NCBI RefSeq assembly: GCF_035590735.1
Contig: NZ_CP141595.1
Coordinates: forward strand, 2,389,001-2,453,000
Length of the DNA stretch: 64,000 nt
Direction of reading: 5' to 3'
Source of the DNA: Rossellomorea aquimaris
Lineage (GTDB): Bacteria; Bacillota; Bacilli; Bacillales; Bacillaceae_B
The position numbers and the translations under genes are program-made. Under the pieces are notes generated by a model. It ran no database searches and was not told the DNA's origin. It saw only the letters and a list, made by a program, of their open reading frames with translations. Shown here piece by piece: positions 1 to 7,943 of this stretch (position 1 is the stretch's first letter; every line of letters starts with the position of its first letter).

Positions 1-867
1 TTATTCCGCAGGGAATACGAGCATGTTTTCTCTGAAAACGAGCGTTGGAACCAAATCAAAACAAGTAATGAGCCACTTTATAGCTTTGATGATCAATCAA
101 CATATATCCAAAATCCATCTTTCTTCACTGGATTAGCAACTACTCCAGAAGATATCCAAGGCTTAAATGGAATGCGTGTTGTAGGTAAATTTGGTGACTC
201 AGTAACAACTGACCACATTTCTCCTGCAGGTGCTATCGGTAAGGATACGCCAGCTGGTAAATACCTGCGTGCTAACAATGTTGAGCCACGTGATTTCAAT
301 TCATACGGTTCTCGTCGTGGTAACCATGAAGTGATGATGCGCGGTACTTTTGCAAACATTCGTATTCGTAACCAAATTGCTCCAGGCACAGAAGGTGGTT
401 TCACTACGTACTGGCCAGACAATGAAGTTATGCCTATGTATGACGCGTGTATGAAATATCAACAAGATGGTACCGGATTAGTTGTTCTGGCAGGAAAAGA
501 TTACGGTATGGGATCTTCACGTGACTGGGCAGCAAAAGGTACAAACCTTCTTGGTATCAAAACGGTCATTGCAGAAAGCTATGAGCGTATTCACCGTTCG
601 AACCTTGTAATGATGGGAGTACTCCCACTTCAATTCAAAAAGGGTGACAGCGCTGAATCTCTAGGTTTAACAGGTAGAGAAACGATTTCTGTCAATGTGA
701 CAAACGATGTTAAACCTCGTGATATCTTAACGGTTACAGCTGTAGCTGAAGATGGAACAAAAACAGAGTTCGAAGTACTGGCTCGATTTGATTCAGATGT
801 AGAAGTAGACTACTACCGCCATGGTGGAATTCTACAAATGGTTCTACGTAATAAATTAAAGGCATAA
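1..867 (+). CDS. acnA: Aconitate hydratase, C-terminal part (5' end outside window)
   Basis: These are the last 288 residues of aconitase, the cytosolic TCA-cycle enzyme that interconverts citrate and isocitrate. The frame is open from base 1 to the TAA at 865-867. The swivel domain is visible, with [17 protein letters not shown] near the start and [16 protein letters not shown] (substrate-binding Ser/Arg region) in the middle. The [4Fe-4S] cysteines belong to the missing N-terminal part. The downstream order (thioredoxin-like gene, tlp, yneP, yneQ, parE) is that of citB in Bacillus subtilis. The AcnA/CitB family doubles as an iron-responsive RNA-binding protein in Bacillus, which is knowledge of the family and not visible here. 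Confidence 0.97.
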   Translation, partial: LFRREYEHVFSENERWNQIKTSNEPLYSFDDQSTYIQNPSFFTGLATTPEDIQGLNGMRVVGKFGDSVTTDHISPAGAIGKDTPAGKYLRANNVEPRDFNSYGSRRGNHEVMMRGTFANIRIRNQIAPGTEGGFTTYWPDNEVMPMYDACMKYQQDGTGLVVLAGKDYGMGSSRDWAAKGTNLLGIKTVIAESYERIHRSNLVMMGVLPLQFKKGDSAESLGLTGRETISVNVTNDVKPRDILTVTAVAEDGTKTEFEVLARFDSDVEVDYYRHGGILQMVLRNKLKA

Positions 868-878
868 TGCGTGCCTCA

Positions 879-907
879 AGCCTCGGGTCTCCCCGGGGCT
901 TTTTTTA
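879..907 (+). terminator. Intrinsic terminator after aconitase
   Basis: A 9-bp GC-rich stem (arms 879-887 and 892-900, one G-T pair) is followed directly by a T-run. It lies 12 bases after the aconitase stop. Confidence 0.9.
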
Positions 908-1019
908 TTTCCCTTTAGCAACCGTTAAGGCTATAGCTCGCTAAAAATTCCATGACTAAATAGAGACAAGCTAACATAAGATGATAGTAATACCATTCCT
1001 ATGAGAGGAGCACCCTCCT

Positions 1020-1607
1020 TTGAAATCTATCTTTGGCATTTTGCTTGTTGCTTTATTGGTCTTCACGTTCTACATGGAGAATAAGTCTGAGCCCACTTCC
1101 TTTTCTGAAAGCACATTCGGGCAAACTGAGGAGTATGATCAATTAATCGATATAGAAGAAGGAGAGGTGTCTGAAACTACTCCTGTAGAGAACTATCCTG
1201 GACCGAATGTCGGGGACAAGGCCATCGACTTCAAATTGGATACTTTATCCGGGGAATCCGTCACTTTATCTGAATTGAAGGGAAAGAAAGTGGTTCTCAA
1301 TTTCTGGGCTACCTGGTGTCCACCCTGTAAAGAAGAAATGCCGATAATGCAGGAGTTCTACACGAAATATGGTAAAGACGTTGAAATACTGGCAATCAAT
1401 ATCGATCCCCAATACAACTTAAAAGAATACCAAAAAGCAATGGGACTCACATTCCCGATCCTATTAGACAAAGACGACAAAATCAACAACGCATACGACA
1501 TCCTAACAGTCCCAACCACCTATATCATCAACGAACAAGGAATCATCACCCACAAACAAATCGGCGCCATCACCAGCCTGGAATCCTTCACCGCGCTAAT
1601 CAAGTGA
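1020..1607 (+). CDS. yneN: Membrane-anchored TlpA/ResA-type thiol-disulfide oxidoreductase
   Basis: A 195-residue thioredoxin-fold protein. One N-terminal hydrophobic segment (about residues 4-18) acts as signal anchor, followed by an acidic linker (25-60) and an AhpC/TSA-Redoxin domain with the active site WCPPC (Cys100, Cys103) in VLNFWATWCPPCKEEMP. It should face outward and reduce or exchange disulfides of exported proteins; the substrate is unknown. The start is a TTG with GAGAGGAG 10 bases upstream. Position directly after aconitase matches yneN of Bacillus subtilis. The stop codon overlaps a copy of a dispersed repeat (1606-1619). ResA is a paralogue, but ResA normally sits in a cytochrome c maturation operon, which is absent here. 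Confidence 0.88.
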   Translation: MKSIFGILLVALLVFTFYMENKSEPTSFSESTFGQTEEYDQLIDIEEGEVSETTPVENYPGPNVGDKAIDFKLDTLSGESVTLSELKGKKVVLNFWATWCPPCKEEMPIMQEFYTKYGKDVEILAINIDPQYNLKEYQKAMGLTFPILLDKDDKINNAYDILTVPTTYIINEQGIITHKQIGAITSLESFTALIK

Positions 1608-1619
1608 GGGACGGACCTC
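1606..1619 (+). repeat. Single arm of a dispersed GGGACGGACCT repeat
   Basis: GAGGGACGGACCTC overlaps the end of the thioredoxin-like gene. The same 12-base core, AGGGACGGACCT, recurs inverted at 2197-2208 and as a perfect hairpin at 62864-62900. Confidence 0.6.
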
Positions 1620-1765
1620 TATAATTAAAAGTTTTCGATATCCAGTCGTCCAAATCCCATAATCTGTCCAGAAAAACAGCTCTACTATTGTGACCTTTGT
1701 TTAAAATATCTGACATTTGGATATACTACTTATAACAAACCACAATTGAGAGTGAGGGGATTGGA

Positions 1766-1912
1766 TTGCGCAGACCGAGAAAAAAATCATTTGCAGATCT
1801 TGTGAAAGAAAACAAAAAGCAGCTTCTTCTAGATCAGGATGCCATTGATGCCATTGAAGAACGAATCGATGCCAGACTGGAAATAAAGCGCCCTATAGGC
1901 AAAGCCGAGTAA
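1766..1912 (+). CDS. FbpB-family small basic protein
   Basis: A 48-residue protein starting MRRPRKKSFADLVKENKK and rich in Lys, Arg, Asp and Glu. The pattern (basic N-terminus, SF-x-LV-x-ENK, then a charged helix with IEERIDARLE) matches the Fur-regulated basic proteins (Fbp) that assist the small RNA FsrA in iron-sparing repression in Bacillus subtilis. The start is TTG with GAGGGGA six bases upstream. It lies 0.9 kb downstream of the aconitase gene, itself an iron-sparing target in that system. I could not find a convincing Fur box upstream; a TATACT -10-like sequence lies at 1722-1727. The family call rests on recalled sequence pattern. Confidence 0.7.
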   Translation: MRRPRKKSFADLVKENKKQLLLDQDAIDAIEERIDARLEIKRPIGKAE

Positions 1913-1936
1913 GGAATTACGAGGCTTATTTTTTTT
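1902..1936 (+). terminator. Weak intrinsic terminator after the Fbp-like gene
   Basis: AAGCC at 1902-1906 pairs with GGCTT at 1923-1927, followed by an eight-T run. The stem is short and overlaps the stop codon. Confidence 0.4.
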
Positions 1937-1993
1937 GCCCCAGAAATAATACTGCCAATTATTACGCCTTTTCTTCCTACCCATTTTGGTAAT

Positions 1994-2000
1994 CATACTA
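1994..2000 (+). promoter_or_regulatory. Possible forespore sigma-G -10 element of sspN
   Basis: CATACTA fits the sigma-G/sigma-F type -10 pattern (CATNNTA) 18 bases before the sspN start. No clear -35 partner is visible, so this is tentative; sspN-tlp is known to be forespore-expressed in Bacillus subtilis. Confidence 0.35.
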
Positions 2001-2017
2001 GTAAGGAGGGGAAGTTA

Positions 2018-2161
2018 ATGAGTAATTCAAAGGGAAGTCCGAATCATTTTGCACCAAATCATATTGGTACTCAATCTAGAGCAGCAGGCGGAAACAAGGG
2101 AAAACAAATGCAAGATAAGTCAGGTAAGCATGCGCAGGTCATCCAAACAAAGGGTGAATAA
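2018..2161 (+). CDS. sspN: Small acid-soluble spore protein N
   Basis: A 47-residue protein, [20 protein letters not shown] to a C-terminus VIQTKGE. The Asn/Lys/Gly-rich composition, the P-N/S-H-x-GT motif and the terminal QTKGE are those of SspN, a minor small acid-soluble protein of the spore core. The start has a strong AAGGAGGGG ribosome-binding site seven bases upstream. It is followed by tlp, the same pair that forms an operon in Bacillus subtilis, although here an imperfect hairpin repeat lies between the two genes. Expected to be made only in the forespore. Confidence 0.88.
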   Translation: MSNSKGSPNHFAPNHIGTQSRAAGGNKGKQMQDKSGKHAQVIQTKGE

Positions 2162-2182
2162 CGCTTTTGACAAAAAATGAAA

Positions 2183-2208
2183 AGGGACCGGCCTAAAGGT
2201 CCGTCCCT
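2183..2208 (+). repeat. Imperfect palindrome carrying the AGGGACGGACCT repeat
   Basis: Arm 2183-2194 (AGGGACCGGCCT) folds onto 2197-2208 (AGGTCCGTCCCT) with two interior mismatches. There is no T-run after it, so it is unlikely to be a strong terminator; it more likely shapes the sspN-tlp mRNA or is a mobile REP-like repeat. Confidence 0.6.
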
Positions 2209-2235
2209 CAAAACAAATAGCAGGAGGAATGAAGG

Positions 2236-2463
2236 ATGGCTTGGGATAAACCGAATCCGGATGATCGTAGTGATAATGTAGAGAAGCTTCAAGGTATGGT
2301 TCAGCATACGATTGAGAATATGGAGAAGGCTGAGGAATCGATGGCTTTCACAGACAGTGAAGATCAGCTTCAGTCTATTAAAGCGAAGAATGAGCGTCGC
2401 AGAGAAAGCCTTGAAGCTTTCCGTAATGAAATTAAAGACGAAGCTCATCAAACCGAACAATAA
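2236..2463 (+). CDS. tlp: Small acid-soluble spore protein Tlp
   Basis: A 75-residue protein beginning MAWDKPNPDDRSDNVEKLQ. This N-terminal signature and the following acidic/basic amphipathic helix (NIEKAEE-like, ESLEAFRNEIKDEAHQ) identify Tlp, the thioredoxin-like small acid-soluble protein of the spore core. Despite the name it has no CxxC site and is not a thioredoxin. The ribosome-binding site AGGAGG lies eight bases before the ATG. It follows sspN and precedes the thioesterase yneP, as in Bacillus subtilis. Confidence 0.93.
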   Translation: MAWDKPNPDDRSDNVEKLQGMVQHTIENMEKAEESMAFTDSEDQLQSIKAKNERRRESLEAFRNEIKDEAHQTEQ

Positions 2464-2477
2464 ACGGGATCATTTGC

Positions 2478-2527
2478 AACCCGAACGGAGAAGGCTCTTA
2501 AGAGTACCTGGCTGTTCGGGTTCTTTC
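2478..2527 (+). terminator. Hairpin terminator after tlp
   Basis: AACCCGAAC at 2478-2486 pairs perfectly with GTTCGGGTT at 2514-2522. The tail is TTCTTT, so termination may be moderate. Confidence 0.6.
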
Positions 2528-2634
2528 ATCAATAGGTAACAGGCTGCACTCACTCCTAAGCCTATTTGTTCAATGCCTTCTCCATCTATGTTAAGATGAG
2601 GAAGGATACTGATTAGATGAAGAGGGTGTAGAGG

Positions 2635-3051
2635 ATGCATATTGCTGAAAAAACCATAGAGGTACGCTACGCAGAAACCGATCAAATGGGTGTTGTGTAT
2701 CATGCGAATTATCTTGTATGGATGGAATTAGGAAGAACGCAGCTTATTGAAGATCTCGGCTTTAAGTACGCTGATATTGAAAAAGAGGGGATTCTTTCTC
2801 CAGTTATCGATCTTAATGTAAGCTATAAATCACCGGTTCGTTACGGGGAAAAGGCGTTTATTAAAACGTGGGTTGAAGAATATGATGGGCTCCGCATTAC
2901 ATATGCTTATGAAATTTATAATGGTCAAAACCAGCTGGCCATCACGGGACAATCGAAGCATGTTTGCGTCAAACAGGAAAACTTTCGTCCGATTTCCATC
3001 CGTAAACTGTTCCCTCATTGGCATGAAGCTTACGAGAAGGCGAAGAAGTAG
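2635..3051 (+). CDS. yneP: 4-hydroxybenzoyl-CoA-type acyl-CoA thioesterase (YneP)
   Basis: A 138-residue single hotdog-fold thioesterase. The signature VRYAETDQMGVVYHANYLVWMELGR contains the catalytic Asp of the 4HBT family and the long HotDog helix. It hydrolyses an acyl-CoA or acyl-ACP in the cytosol; the natural substrate of YneP/YbgC-type enzymes is not settled. The start is ATG 2635, where the reading begins MHIAEKTIEVRYAETDQMG. yneQ follows 66 bases downstream on the same strand, as in Bacillus subtilis. Confidence 0.85.
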   Translation: MHIAEKTIEVRYAETDQMGVVYHANYLVWMELGRTQLIEDLGFKYADIEKEGILSPVIDLNVSYKSPVRYGEKAFIKTWVEEYDGLRITYAYEIYNGQNQLAITGQSKHVCVKQENFRPISIRKLFPHWHEAYEKAKK

Positions 3052-3117
3052 TGTCTACATAATGGAGAGGTCTCTTGAAAAATATTTTAAAGAGGCAATA
3101 CGGAAAGGAAGATCTCC

Positions 3118-3426
3118 ATGGCGTTCGGCTTAACCAAACATGAATTACACGCATGGAAACAACGTGTGAAGCGGGGAGAGATTGCATTTCTCACTCATTA
3201 TTGGCTAGATGACCGATTCCCCCATGCACGGTCAGTCACGAAAGTGGGCTGTTGTGATCTCGATGCATTAACACAGTGGGGGGATAAGTACGGGTTAAAA
3301 AAAGAATGGATTCATGTAAGGGAAGAAGGTTTTCCCCATTTCGATTTACTGGGAGATATTCAATATGAAATTCTTCTTAAAGAGGGGTTCCACGACCATA
3401 TCTCACGCTTCATAAACCGAAAATGA
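3118..3426 (+). CDS. yneQ: YneQ family conserved protein
   Basis: A 102-residue soluble protein rich in His, Trp and charged residues (KHELHAWKQRVKRGEIAFLTHYWLDDRFPH). It matches the uncharacterised Bacillus protein YneQ in length, sequence pattern and position between yneP and yneR. No membrane segment or signal peptide is seen. GGAAGG lies eight to ten bases upstream of the ATG. No function can be assigned. Confidence 0.8.
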   Translation: MAFGLTKHELHAWKQRVKRGEIAFLTHYWLDDRFPHARSVTKVGCCDLDALTQWGDKYGLKKEWIHVREEGFPHFDLLGDIQYEILLKEGFHDHISRFINRK

Positions 3427-3430
3427 AAAG

Positions 3431-3448
3431 GCTGGCGAATGCCAGCCG
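3431..3448. terminator. Convergent terminator between yneQ and yneR
   Basis: GGCTGGC and GCCAGCC form a perfect seven-pair stem with a GAAT loop. T-rich tails on both sides allow it to serve the two convergent genes, best on the minus strand (CCTTTTCATTTT). Confidence 0.75.
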
Positions 3449-3462
3449 CTTTCCAAGCTACC

Positions 3463-3753
3463 TTACTTCTTGTACTCATATGAAGGTTCTTGAAGCTTAT
3501 CGTCAAACTCGACGTATAAATCATGACCATCAAAAAACCATAAATCTCTCTCTTCAATAAAAAATTCCCTGTTCTCGATTTCAATACGTTCGCCGAGATC
3601 AACCGGTTCGTCTTTGTTCACTCCTAATGAAAAACTATCATGCAGAGGACTGGAACCTCCATAGCGTACATAAAAACGAACTTGATCGCCTTCCTCTACA
3701 AGTATTTCGTTCTTAAACCACGTTAGAGCTTCTTTTGAAATATGTATCTTCAT
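3463..3753 (-). CDS. yneR: HesB/IscA-like protein without cysteines (YneR)
   Basis: A 96-residue HesB-like-domain protein. The start is taken at the ATG of MKIHISKEALTWFKNE because AAAGGAG sits just upstream; an in-frame extension of 15 residues has no ribosome-binding site. The fold features (VRFYVRYGGSSPLHDSFSLG, then FFIEERDLWFFDGHDLYVEFD) match the YneR branch of the family. It has no cysteine at all, so the C-x(n)-CGC ligands that make IscA-type proteins Fe-S carriers are missing. It is therefore unlikely to carry an Fe-S cluster; its role is unknown. Confidence 0.82.
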   Translation of the reverse strand: MKIHISKEALTWFKNEILVEEGDQVRFYVRYGGSSPLHDSFSLGVNKDEPVDLGERIEIENREFFIEERDLWFFDGHDLYVEFDDKLQEPSYEYKK

Positions 3754-3882
3754 TGATGAGACTCCTTTCTCTACAGGTATTCCTCCAGAGTGTTTCATGT
3801 TTCTTTACAAAGAAGGTTTCATTTCATATTATATACATAGAAAAGAAGGAACATCTACTAATACGCATAAAGGATGAGATGG

Positions 3883-4143
3883 ATGAATACTCAAGCATTA
3901 TTATACTACATAGGTGCATTTATATTTGCCGGATTGAGTGTATTGACGTTTCTGCAATTACACGATGCGAAATATCAGATAGAAGCCGGCACCTTTATTA
4001 TCATTGCTGCCCTGATTTATTATGGGATGGTCACTCTATTCTTTAAGGGCAGCCGCAAAACTTTCTTGATGGCCAATGCCTTATTGGCTGTATTAGCCCT
4101 TGGAGGCATATTCTTTAATTCATTGCTATTCGGTGGTCATTAA
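3883..4143 (+). CDS. Small membrane protein, three predicted helices
   Basis: An 86-residue hydrophobic protein with three transmembrane segments (about residues 5-25, 36-55 and 64-82) separated by short charged loops (HDAKYQIE, KGSRK). ATG 3883 is preferred over ATG 3874 because AAAGGA lies eight bases before it. I do not recognise a family. It sits alone between convergent neighbours and ends in a shared terminator. Confidence 0.7.
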   Translation: MNTQALLYYIGAFIFAGLSVLTFLQLHDAKYQIEAGTFIIIAALIYYGMVTLFFKGSRKTFLMANALLAVLALGGIFFNSLLFGGH

Positions 4144-4149
4144 AAAAAC

Positions 4150-4176
4150 GAGCTTCCCGTAGTGGAGGCTCATTTT
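4150..4176. terminator. Bidirectional terminator between the membrane protein and the CapA-like gene
   Basis: GAGCTTCC (4150-4157) pairs with GGAGGCTC (4164-4171) with one G-T pair. T-runs follow on both strands (ATTTTATT on +, GTTTTTTT on -). Confidence 0.8.
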
Positions 4177-4248
4177 ATTATACCTTAGAAAATCCAGGAT
4201 GACACATGGATAGATGACTTAGGAATGTCACCTTCAGCAGACTCTTTA

Positions 4249-5415
4249 TTATTCAGGCAGTCCATTCACCATATGTGAGACCATTTCTTCTTCTGAATAA
4301 CCAATCAACCCATTCTTCTTGGCAAACTCAAGCGGGTAGATTCGGTAGTTATTGTAATGATTTTCTGAAACAAAGGTTGGCTGGAATTCAATGGAAGGAT
4401 ACGTAATCCTGGAACTTCCCGGCTTCATCGTTTTTTCTACTTGAACCGTAACCATTCCTCCAATATCTTTGAAATCATCTTTCTGTCCTGAAAGAAAATT
4501 CCCTAATGAATAGATGACTACTGCATCACGGCCATCGCTCGTTTTATATGTTTGGATTGGCTGCAGAACGTGTGGATGATGGCCAAAAATGATATCAACA
4601 CCATTTTCCGTTAACACTTTTGCCAGTCTTTCCTGTTCCTCAGTAGGGAAGCGTTGATACTCATTTCCCCAATGCAAACTCAATACGACTAAATCAATGT
4701 TCATACTTTTAGCTTTCTTGACTTCTTGTATCATGTTTTGCTCGTCGATTAGATTGACTAAGTAGTCTTTCCCCTTTGGCACAGGAATTCCATTTGTTCC
4801 ATATGTGTATGAAAGCAGGGCAAATTCGATACCGTTTACATTGAAGGTGCGAATTCGCTCCTTGTCTTCCTGACTTTTAAAAGCACCCACATATGGCATG
4901 GATATCTTCTCATAATAGTCGATTGCACTCAGAAGACCTTTTTCACCTTGATCCAATGAATGATTATTGGCAGTCGTGACAGCATCCACCCCCACGTCCT
5001 GTAAGGATTTCACAATTTCTTTCGGACTATTGAAGAGCGGGTAACTCGAAACGCCAAGTTCCACACCAGCCGGGGTTGATTCCTGATTGGCAATCAGGAA
5101 ATCGGGGGCAGCCAGCATATCCTTGATCGGTGAAAACATAGGGGTGAAGTTATACCCATTTTCATCTTTAGCATCATTATATACTGTATCATGGAGAAGA
5201 ATATCTCCGATGGCGGCCAATGTTGCATTTGACTTTATCGATTTCCCCGAAGCTTGAACTTCTTTCGTCGTATGGAGCAAAGAGTAAAGGTTCTCATTCT
5301 GTTCTCCTTCAGCAGAGGTGTTCCATTCTGCGTATTGCTTATTTACAAAAAACCCGATCACTAAGAGTAAAGGAACACAAAGGAATACTCCTGTCATTAT
5401 TCGCTTTTTAATCAT
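4249..5415 (-). CDS. CapA family metallophosphatase-like exported protein
   Basis: A 388-residue protein with one N-terminal membrane anchor (about residues 8-24) and an extracellular PGA_cap/CapA domain. Motifs visible are GDILLHDTVY, ANQES, TTANNHSLDQGEKG, SLHWGNEY and FGHHPHVLQP, with His and Asp residues typical of the calcineurin-like fold. CapA in Bacillus anthracis is needed for poly-gamma-glutamate capsule export, but capB, capC and capE are absent here, so this is one of the many stand-alone homologues of unknown role. The third ATG of the run was chosen as start because AAAGGA is spaced eight bases before it. Confidence 0.82.
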   Translation of the reverse strand: MIKKRIMTGVFLCVPLLLVIGFFVNKQYAEWNTSAEGEQNENLYSLLHTTKEVQASGKSIKSNATLAAIGDILLHDTVYNDAKDENGYNFTPMFSPIKDMLAAPDFLIANQESTPAGVELGVSSYPLFNSPKEIVKSLQDVGVDAVTTANNHSLDQGEKGLLSAIDYYEKISMPYVGAFKSQEDKERIRTFNVNGIEFALLSYTYGTNGIPVPKGKDYLVNLIDEQNMIQEVKKAKSMNIDLVVLSLHWGNEYQRFPTEEQERLAKVLTENGVDIIFGHHPHVLQPIQTYKTSDGRDAVVIYSLGNFLSGQKDDFKDIGGMVTVQVEKTMKPGSSRITYPSIEFQPTFVSENHYNNYRIYPLEFAKKNGLIGYSEEEMVSHMVNGLPE

Positions 5416-5614
5416 ATTCATCATCCTTTATATATACACTACCTCTATTTTACAAAATAATAGGGGAAAGGGGGACATATTTATGAAAATATTGAGGTAT
5501 AACCTCGTATTATTGTGAATTTTGAACTATTTTGTTAATTCATGATCCTATTTATATCCATCATCCTTCTCAAACCAATGAAAGGGTATACCTATTTGAT
5601 TTATCTAAAACCAT

Positions 5615-5687
5615 AAAAAAAGCCACCTCTACAGCCAGAAACTCTCCTATAGAATAAGGGAGAGCCTGTTGCTTAGGTCGCTTTTTT
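5615..5687. terminator. Long hairpin terminator after plsY
   Basis: Outer arms 5621-5628 (AGCCACCT) and 5675-5682 (AGGTCGCT), with a second inner stem formed by CTCTCC and GGGAGAG. Seven A's (T's on the minus strand) lie at the left edge, as expected for plsY on the minus strand; a T-run is also present on the + strand. Confidence 0.65.
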
Positions 5688-5688
5688 A

Positions 5689-6276
5689 CTACAGCCACTT
5701 GATTTTAGGTTCCGTTTTGTCTTTAATTCGGACAATATTCGCACGATGTCTGTAAACAACGAAAATGGTCAGGATTCCTACAACAATAATGAGTGGAATA
5801 TCTCCTGTGAAGATCGAGTAAGTAAAGGCCAGCACCGCTGCTATCATAGAAGAGAGTGATACATACTTGGTTGCATACAAGCATATAAAAAAGACTGCCA
5901 GTAAAATTAAAAATAAGATGTAATTATAGCCTAGAAGAACACCAGCAGAGGTTGCAACCGCTTTCCCCCCTCTAAAGTTTGCAAACACGGGATACATATG
6001 ACCAATCACAGCAAATACCCCAGCCAATAACATATGTACATCACTTTCAAATAGCAATGGTAAGAGAGTTGCTACCGTTCCTTTTAAAATATCCATGATT
6101 GTGACAATCATCCCGGCCTTCACACCCAAGGTTCTGAACGTATTGGTTCCGCCAAGGTTTCCACTTCCATGCTCACGGATGTCTTTTCCGTAGAACGTCT
6201 TCCCAATCAGTAATCCTGAAGGGATGGAGCCTAATAAATAAGCTAATACAAGTATAAGGGCAAAAATCATCATCAC
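5689..6276 (-). CDS. plsY: Glycerol-3-phosphate acyltransferase PlsY
   Basis: A 195-residue polytopic inner-membrane enzyme that moves an acyl group from acyl-phosphate to sn-glycerol-3-phosphate, the first step of phospholipid synthesis. The three PlsY motifs are visible: GSIPSG (16-21), [16 protein letters not shown] (36-51) and a glycine-rich [18 protein letters not shown]. At least five hydrophobic segments surround them. AAAGGAG lies five bases before the first ATG, so that start is kept. In Bacillus subtilis plsY (yneS) also lies between yneR and yneT and is transcribed away from parE. Confidence 0.96.
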   Translation of the reverse strand: MMMIFALILVLAYLLGSIPSGLLIGKTFYGKDIREHGSGNLGGTNTFRTLGVKAGMIVTIMDILKGTVATLLPLLFESDVHMLLAGVFAVIGHMYPVFANFRGGKAVATSAGVLLGYNYILFLILLAVFFICLYATKYVSLSSMIAAVLAFTYSIFTGDIPLIIVVGILTIFVVYRHRANIVRIKDKTEPKIKWL

Positions 6277-6469
6277 TGCTCCTTTTAAAATTACTAATCC
6301 GTTCTTATTTTAACATGTTTCCCGTAGGATGGGGAGAAAATAAGCGAAAAAATTAGTACCTGTTCATAAAAGTAGATAATATCTTTTATTCCACTTAAAA
6401 CTGATTCACAAAGAGAGAAGTATGTTAAAATAAACACACTTTACATAGTTGAAATGAAGGTGTACACAT

Positions 6470-7768
6470 ATGCAATTAATTTTATCGGCGTTTCAATGGG
6501 TGGCCTTTATGGTTGCAGGCTCCATCGCAGCTCCTATTGCCATAGCTGACCTGTTTCAATTGTCTCCAGCAGATACTGCAGGGTTCATTCAGCGGACAAT
6601 CTTTGTGTTAGGAGCCGCCAGTCTTATCCAGGCATTGGTTGGTCATAAACTTCCCATTAATGAAGGACCCGCCGGACTGTGGTGGGGGGTTTTCGCCATC
6701 TATGCAGGTTTTGCAGGAACCCTGTACAGCAGTCATGAAGAAGTGCTGACCGTTTTACAAGGGGGGATGATCGTTAGCGGTGTGATTTTCTTTATTCTGT
6801 CTGCAACAGGACTACTAAAGAAATTATCATCTTTATTTACACCAGCGATTACATTTATTTACTTAATGCTGTTGATTCTCCAATTAAGCGGATCTTTTAT
6901 CAAAGGGATGTTCGGAATACAGCATGAAGGACAATCTCTTCAGCCATTTGTCTTATTAGGAAGTATCATAACCATCCTTTTGGCATTATACTTTTCAGGT
7001 CATAAACGAAAGGGGATCCAACAGTACTCCATTATTCTTGCCCTCATCTCGGGCTGGCTAGTCTTCATTCTCATGGGACTGGGTGAAAGCGTGACTGTTT
7101 CTGACAGCTGGTTTACATTACCGGAGATGTTTGTCTTTGGAGCACCTGTATTCGATACAGGAGTCATTGTGACATCCATTTTCATTACATTCTTGTTAAC
7201 GACCAATATGATAGCTTCCATTCGAGTGATGGAAGAAGTTATGAAGGCAAAGGGGCAGCCCACATATGAAAGGTTTACGAAAAGCGGCTTTGCTTCGGGC
7301 TTGAACCAGCTGTTCGGTGGAATATTCTCAGCCATTGGATCTGTACCCATTTCCGGGTCTGCCGGGTTTGTTGCCTCTACAGGGGTGTACTCCATTATTC
7401 CCTTTATCCTTGGGAGTGCGATCATTATGATCATCAGTCTGATCCCAAAAGTAATGAACCTATTCGCAAGTCTTCCGGCTCCGGTTGGCTATGCGGTTAC
7501 CACGGTCATTTTCATCAAAATGGTCGGCCTTGCTCTCGGAGAGTACAGAAAAGAAGAGAACGTCGAAAGAATCCATTTTGTCGCCGGGATCTCACTCATA
7601 GTAGGGGTAGGAGCCATGTTTGTGCCCCCATCCGCTTTTAAAGACATGCCTGTAGTGGTTGCCTCCATATTGAATAATGGATTGATACTCGGAACCATCA
7701 CAGGAATAATCGTAGAACAATATATTCTGTTAAAGAACAAACAACACACTGAAGCCAGTAAACAATAG
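6470..7768 (+). CDS. NCS2-type uracil/xanthine permease family protein
   Basis: A 432-residue membrane protein with about 12 hydrophobic helices. The nucleobase-ascorbate transporter pattern is visible: NEGPAGLWWG in the first third, then TTNMIASIRVMEE and a GSVPISGSAGFVASTG region near TM10. It probably imports a purine or pyrimidine base by proton symport. It is more divergent than the PbuX protein encoded at 30328-31632, so the substrate cannot be named. It is a single-gene unit bracketed by plsY (divergent) and a strong terminator. Confidence 0.82.
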   Translation: MQLILSAFQWVAFMVAGSIAAPIAIADLFQLSPADTAGFIQRTIFVLGAASLIQALVGHKLPINEGPAGLWWGVFAIYAGFAGTLYSSHEEVLTVLQGGMIVSGVIFFILSATGLLKKLSSLFTPAITFIYLMLLILQLSGSFIKGMFGIQHEGQSLQPFVLLGSIITILLALYFSGHKRKGIQQYSIILALISGWLVFILMGLGESVTVSDSWFTLPEMFVFGAPVFDTGVIVTSIFITFLLTTNMIASIRVMEEVMKAKGQPTYERFTKSGFASGLNQLFGGIFSAIGSVPISGSAGFVASTGVYSIIPFILGSAIIMIISLIPKVMNLFASLPAPVGYAVTTVIFIKMVGLALGEYRKEENVERIHFVAGISLIVGVGAMFVPPSAFKDMPVVVASILNNGLILGTITGIIVEQYILLKNKQHTEASKQ

Positions 7769-7784
7769 TTTGCTGGCTTTTTCT
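7752..7784 (+). terminator. Intrinsic terminator after the NCS2 permease
   Basis: The AAGCCAGTAAAC arm pairs with GTTTGCTGGCTT (one G-T), followed by TTTTTC. It overlaps the stop codon of the permease. Confidence 0.9.
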
Positions 7785-7788
7785 TGTC

Positions 7789-7796
7789 TTGTACAA
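7789..7796. promoter_or_regulatory. TTGTACAA palindrome upstream of the osmoprotectant-type operon
   Basis: An eight-base palindrome within CTTGTCTTGTACAACAAG, 63 bases before the -35 of the ABC-transporter promoter. The same octamer occurs twice upstream of alsT. A shared regulator is possible but unproven. Confidence 0.3.
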
Positions 7797-7858
7797 CAAG
7801 AAGTATCTAGTATGAGGAATCCACATTATTCATAAACTAGAGCCACAAAGGCAATTTC

Positions 7859-7887
7859 TTGGACAACATGTTTACCTTTTGTATAAT
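7859..7887 (+). promoter_or_regulatory. Sigma-A promoter of the ABC-transporter operon
   Basis: TTGGAC, 17-base spacer, TATAAT; 56 bases before the ATP-binding gene. A near-consensus promoter. Confidence 0.8.
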
Positions 7888-7943
7888 GAGGGTATCCCTT
7901 CTATGTTTAGAAAATTTTCTCAGTTCATAAAGCAGGTGGAAAA

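Noticed and set aside
2312..2539. Second open frame overlapping tlp
   Set aside because: It is a shifted reading of tlp running into its terminator, without family support.
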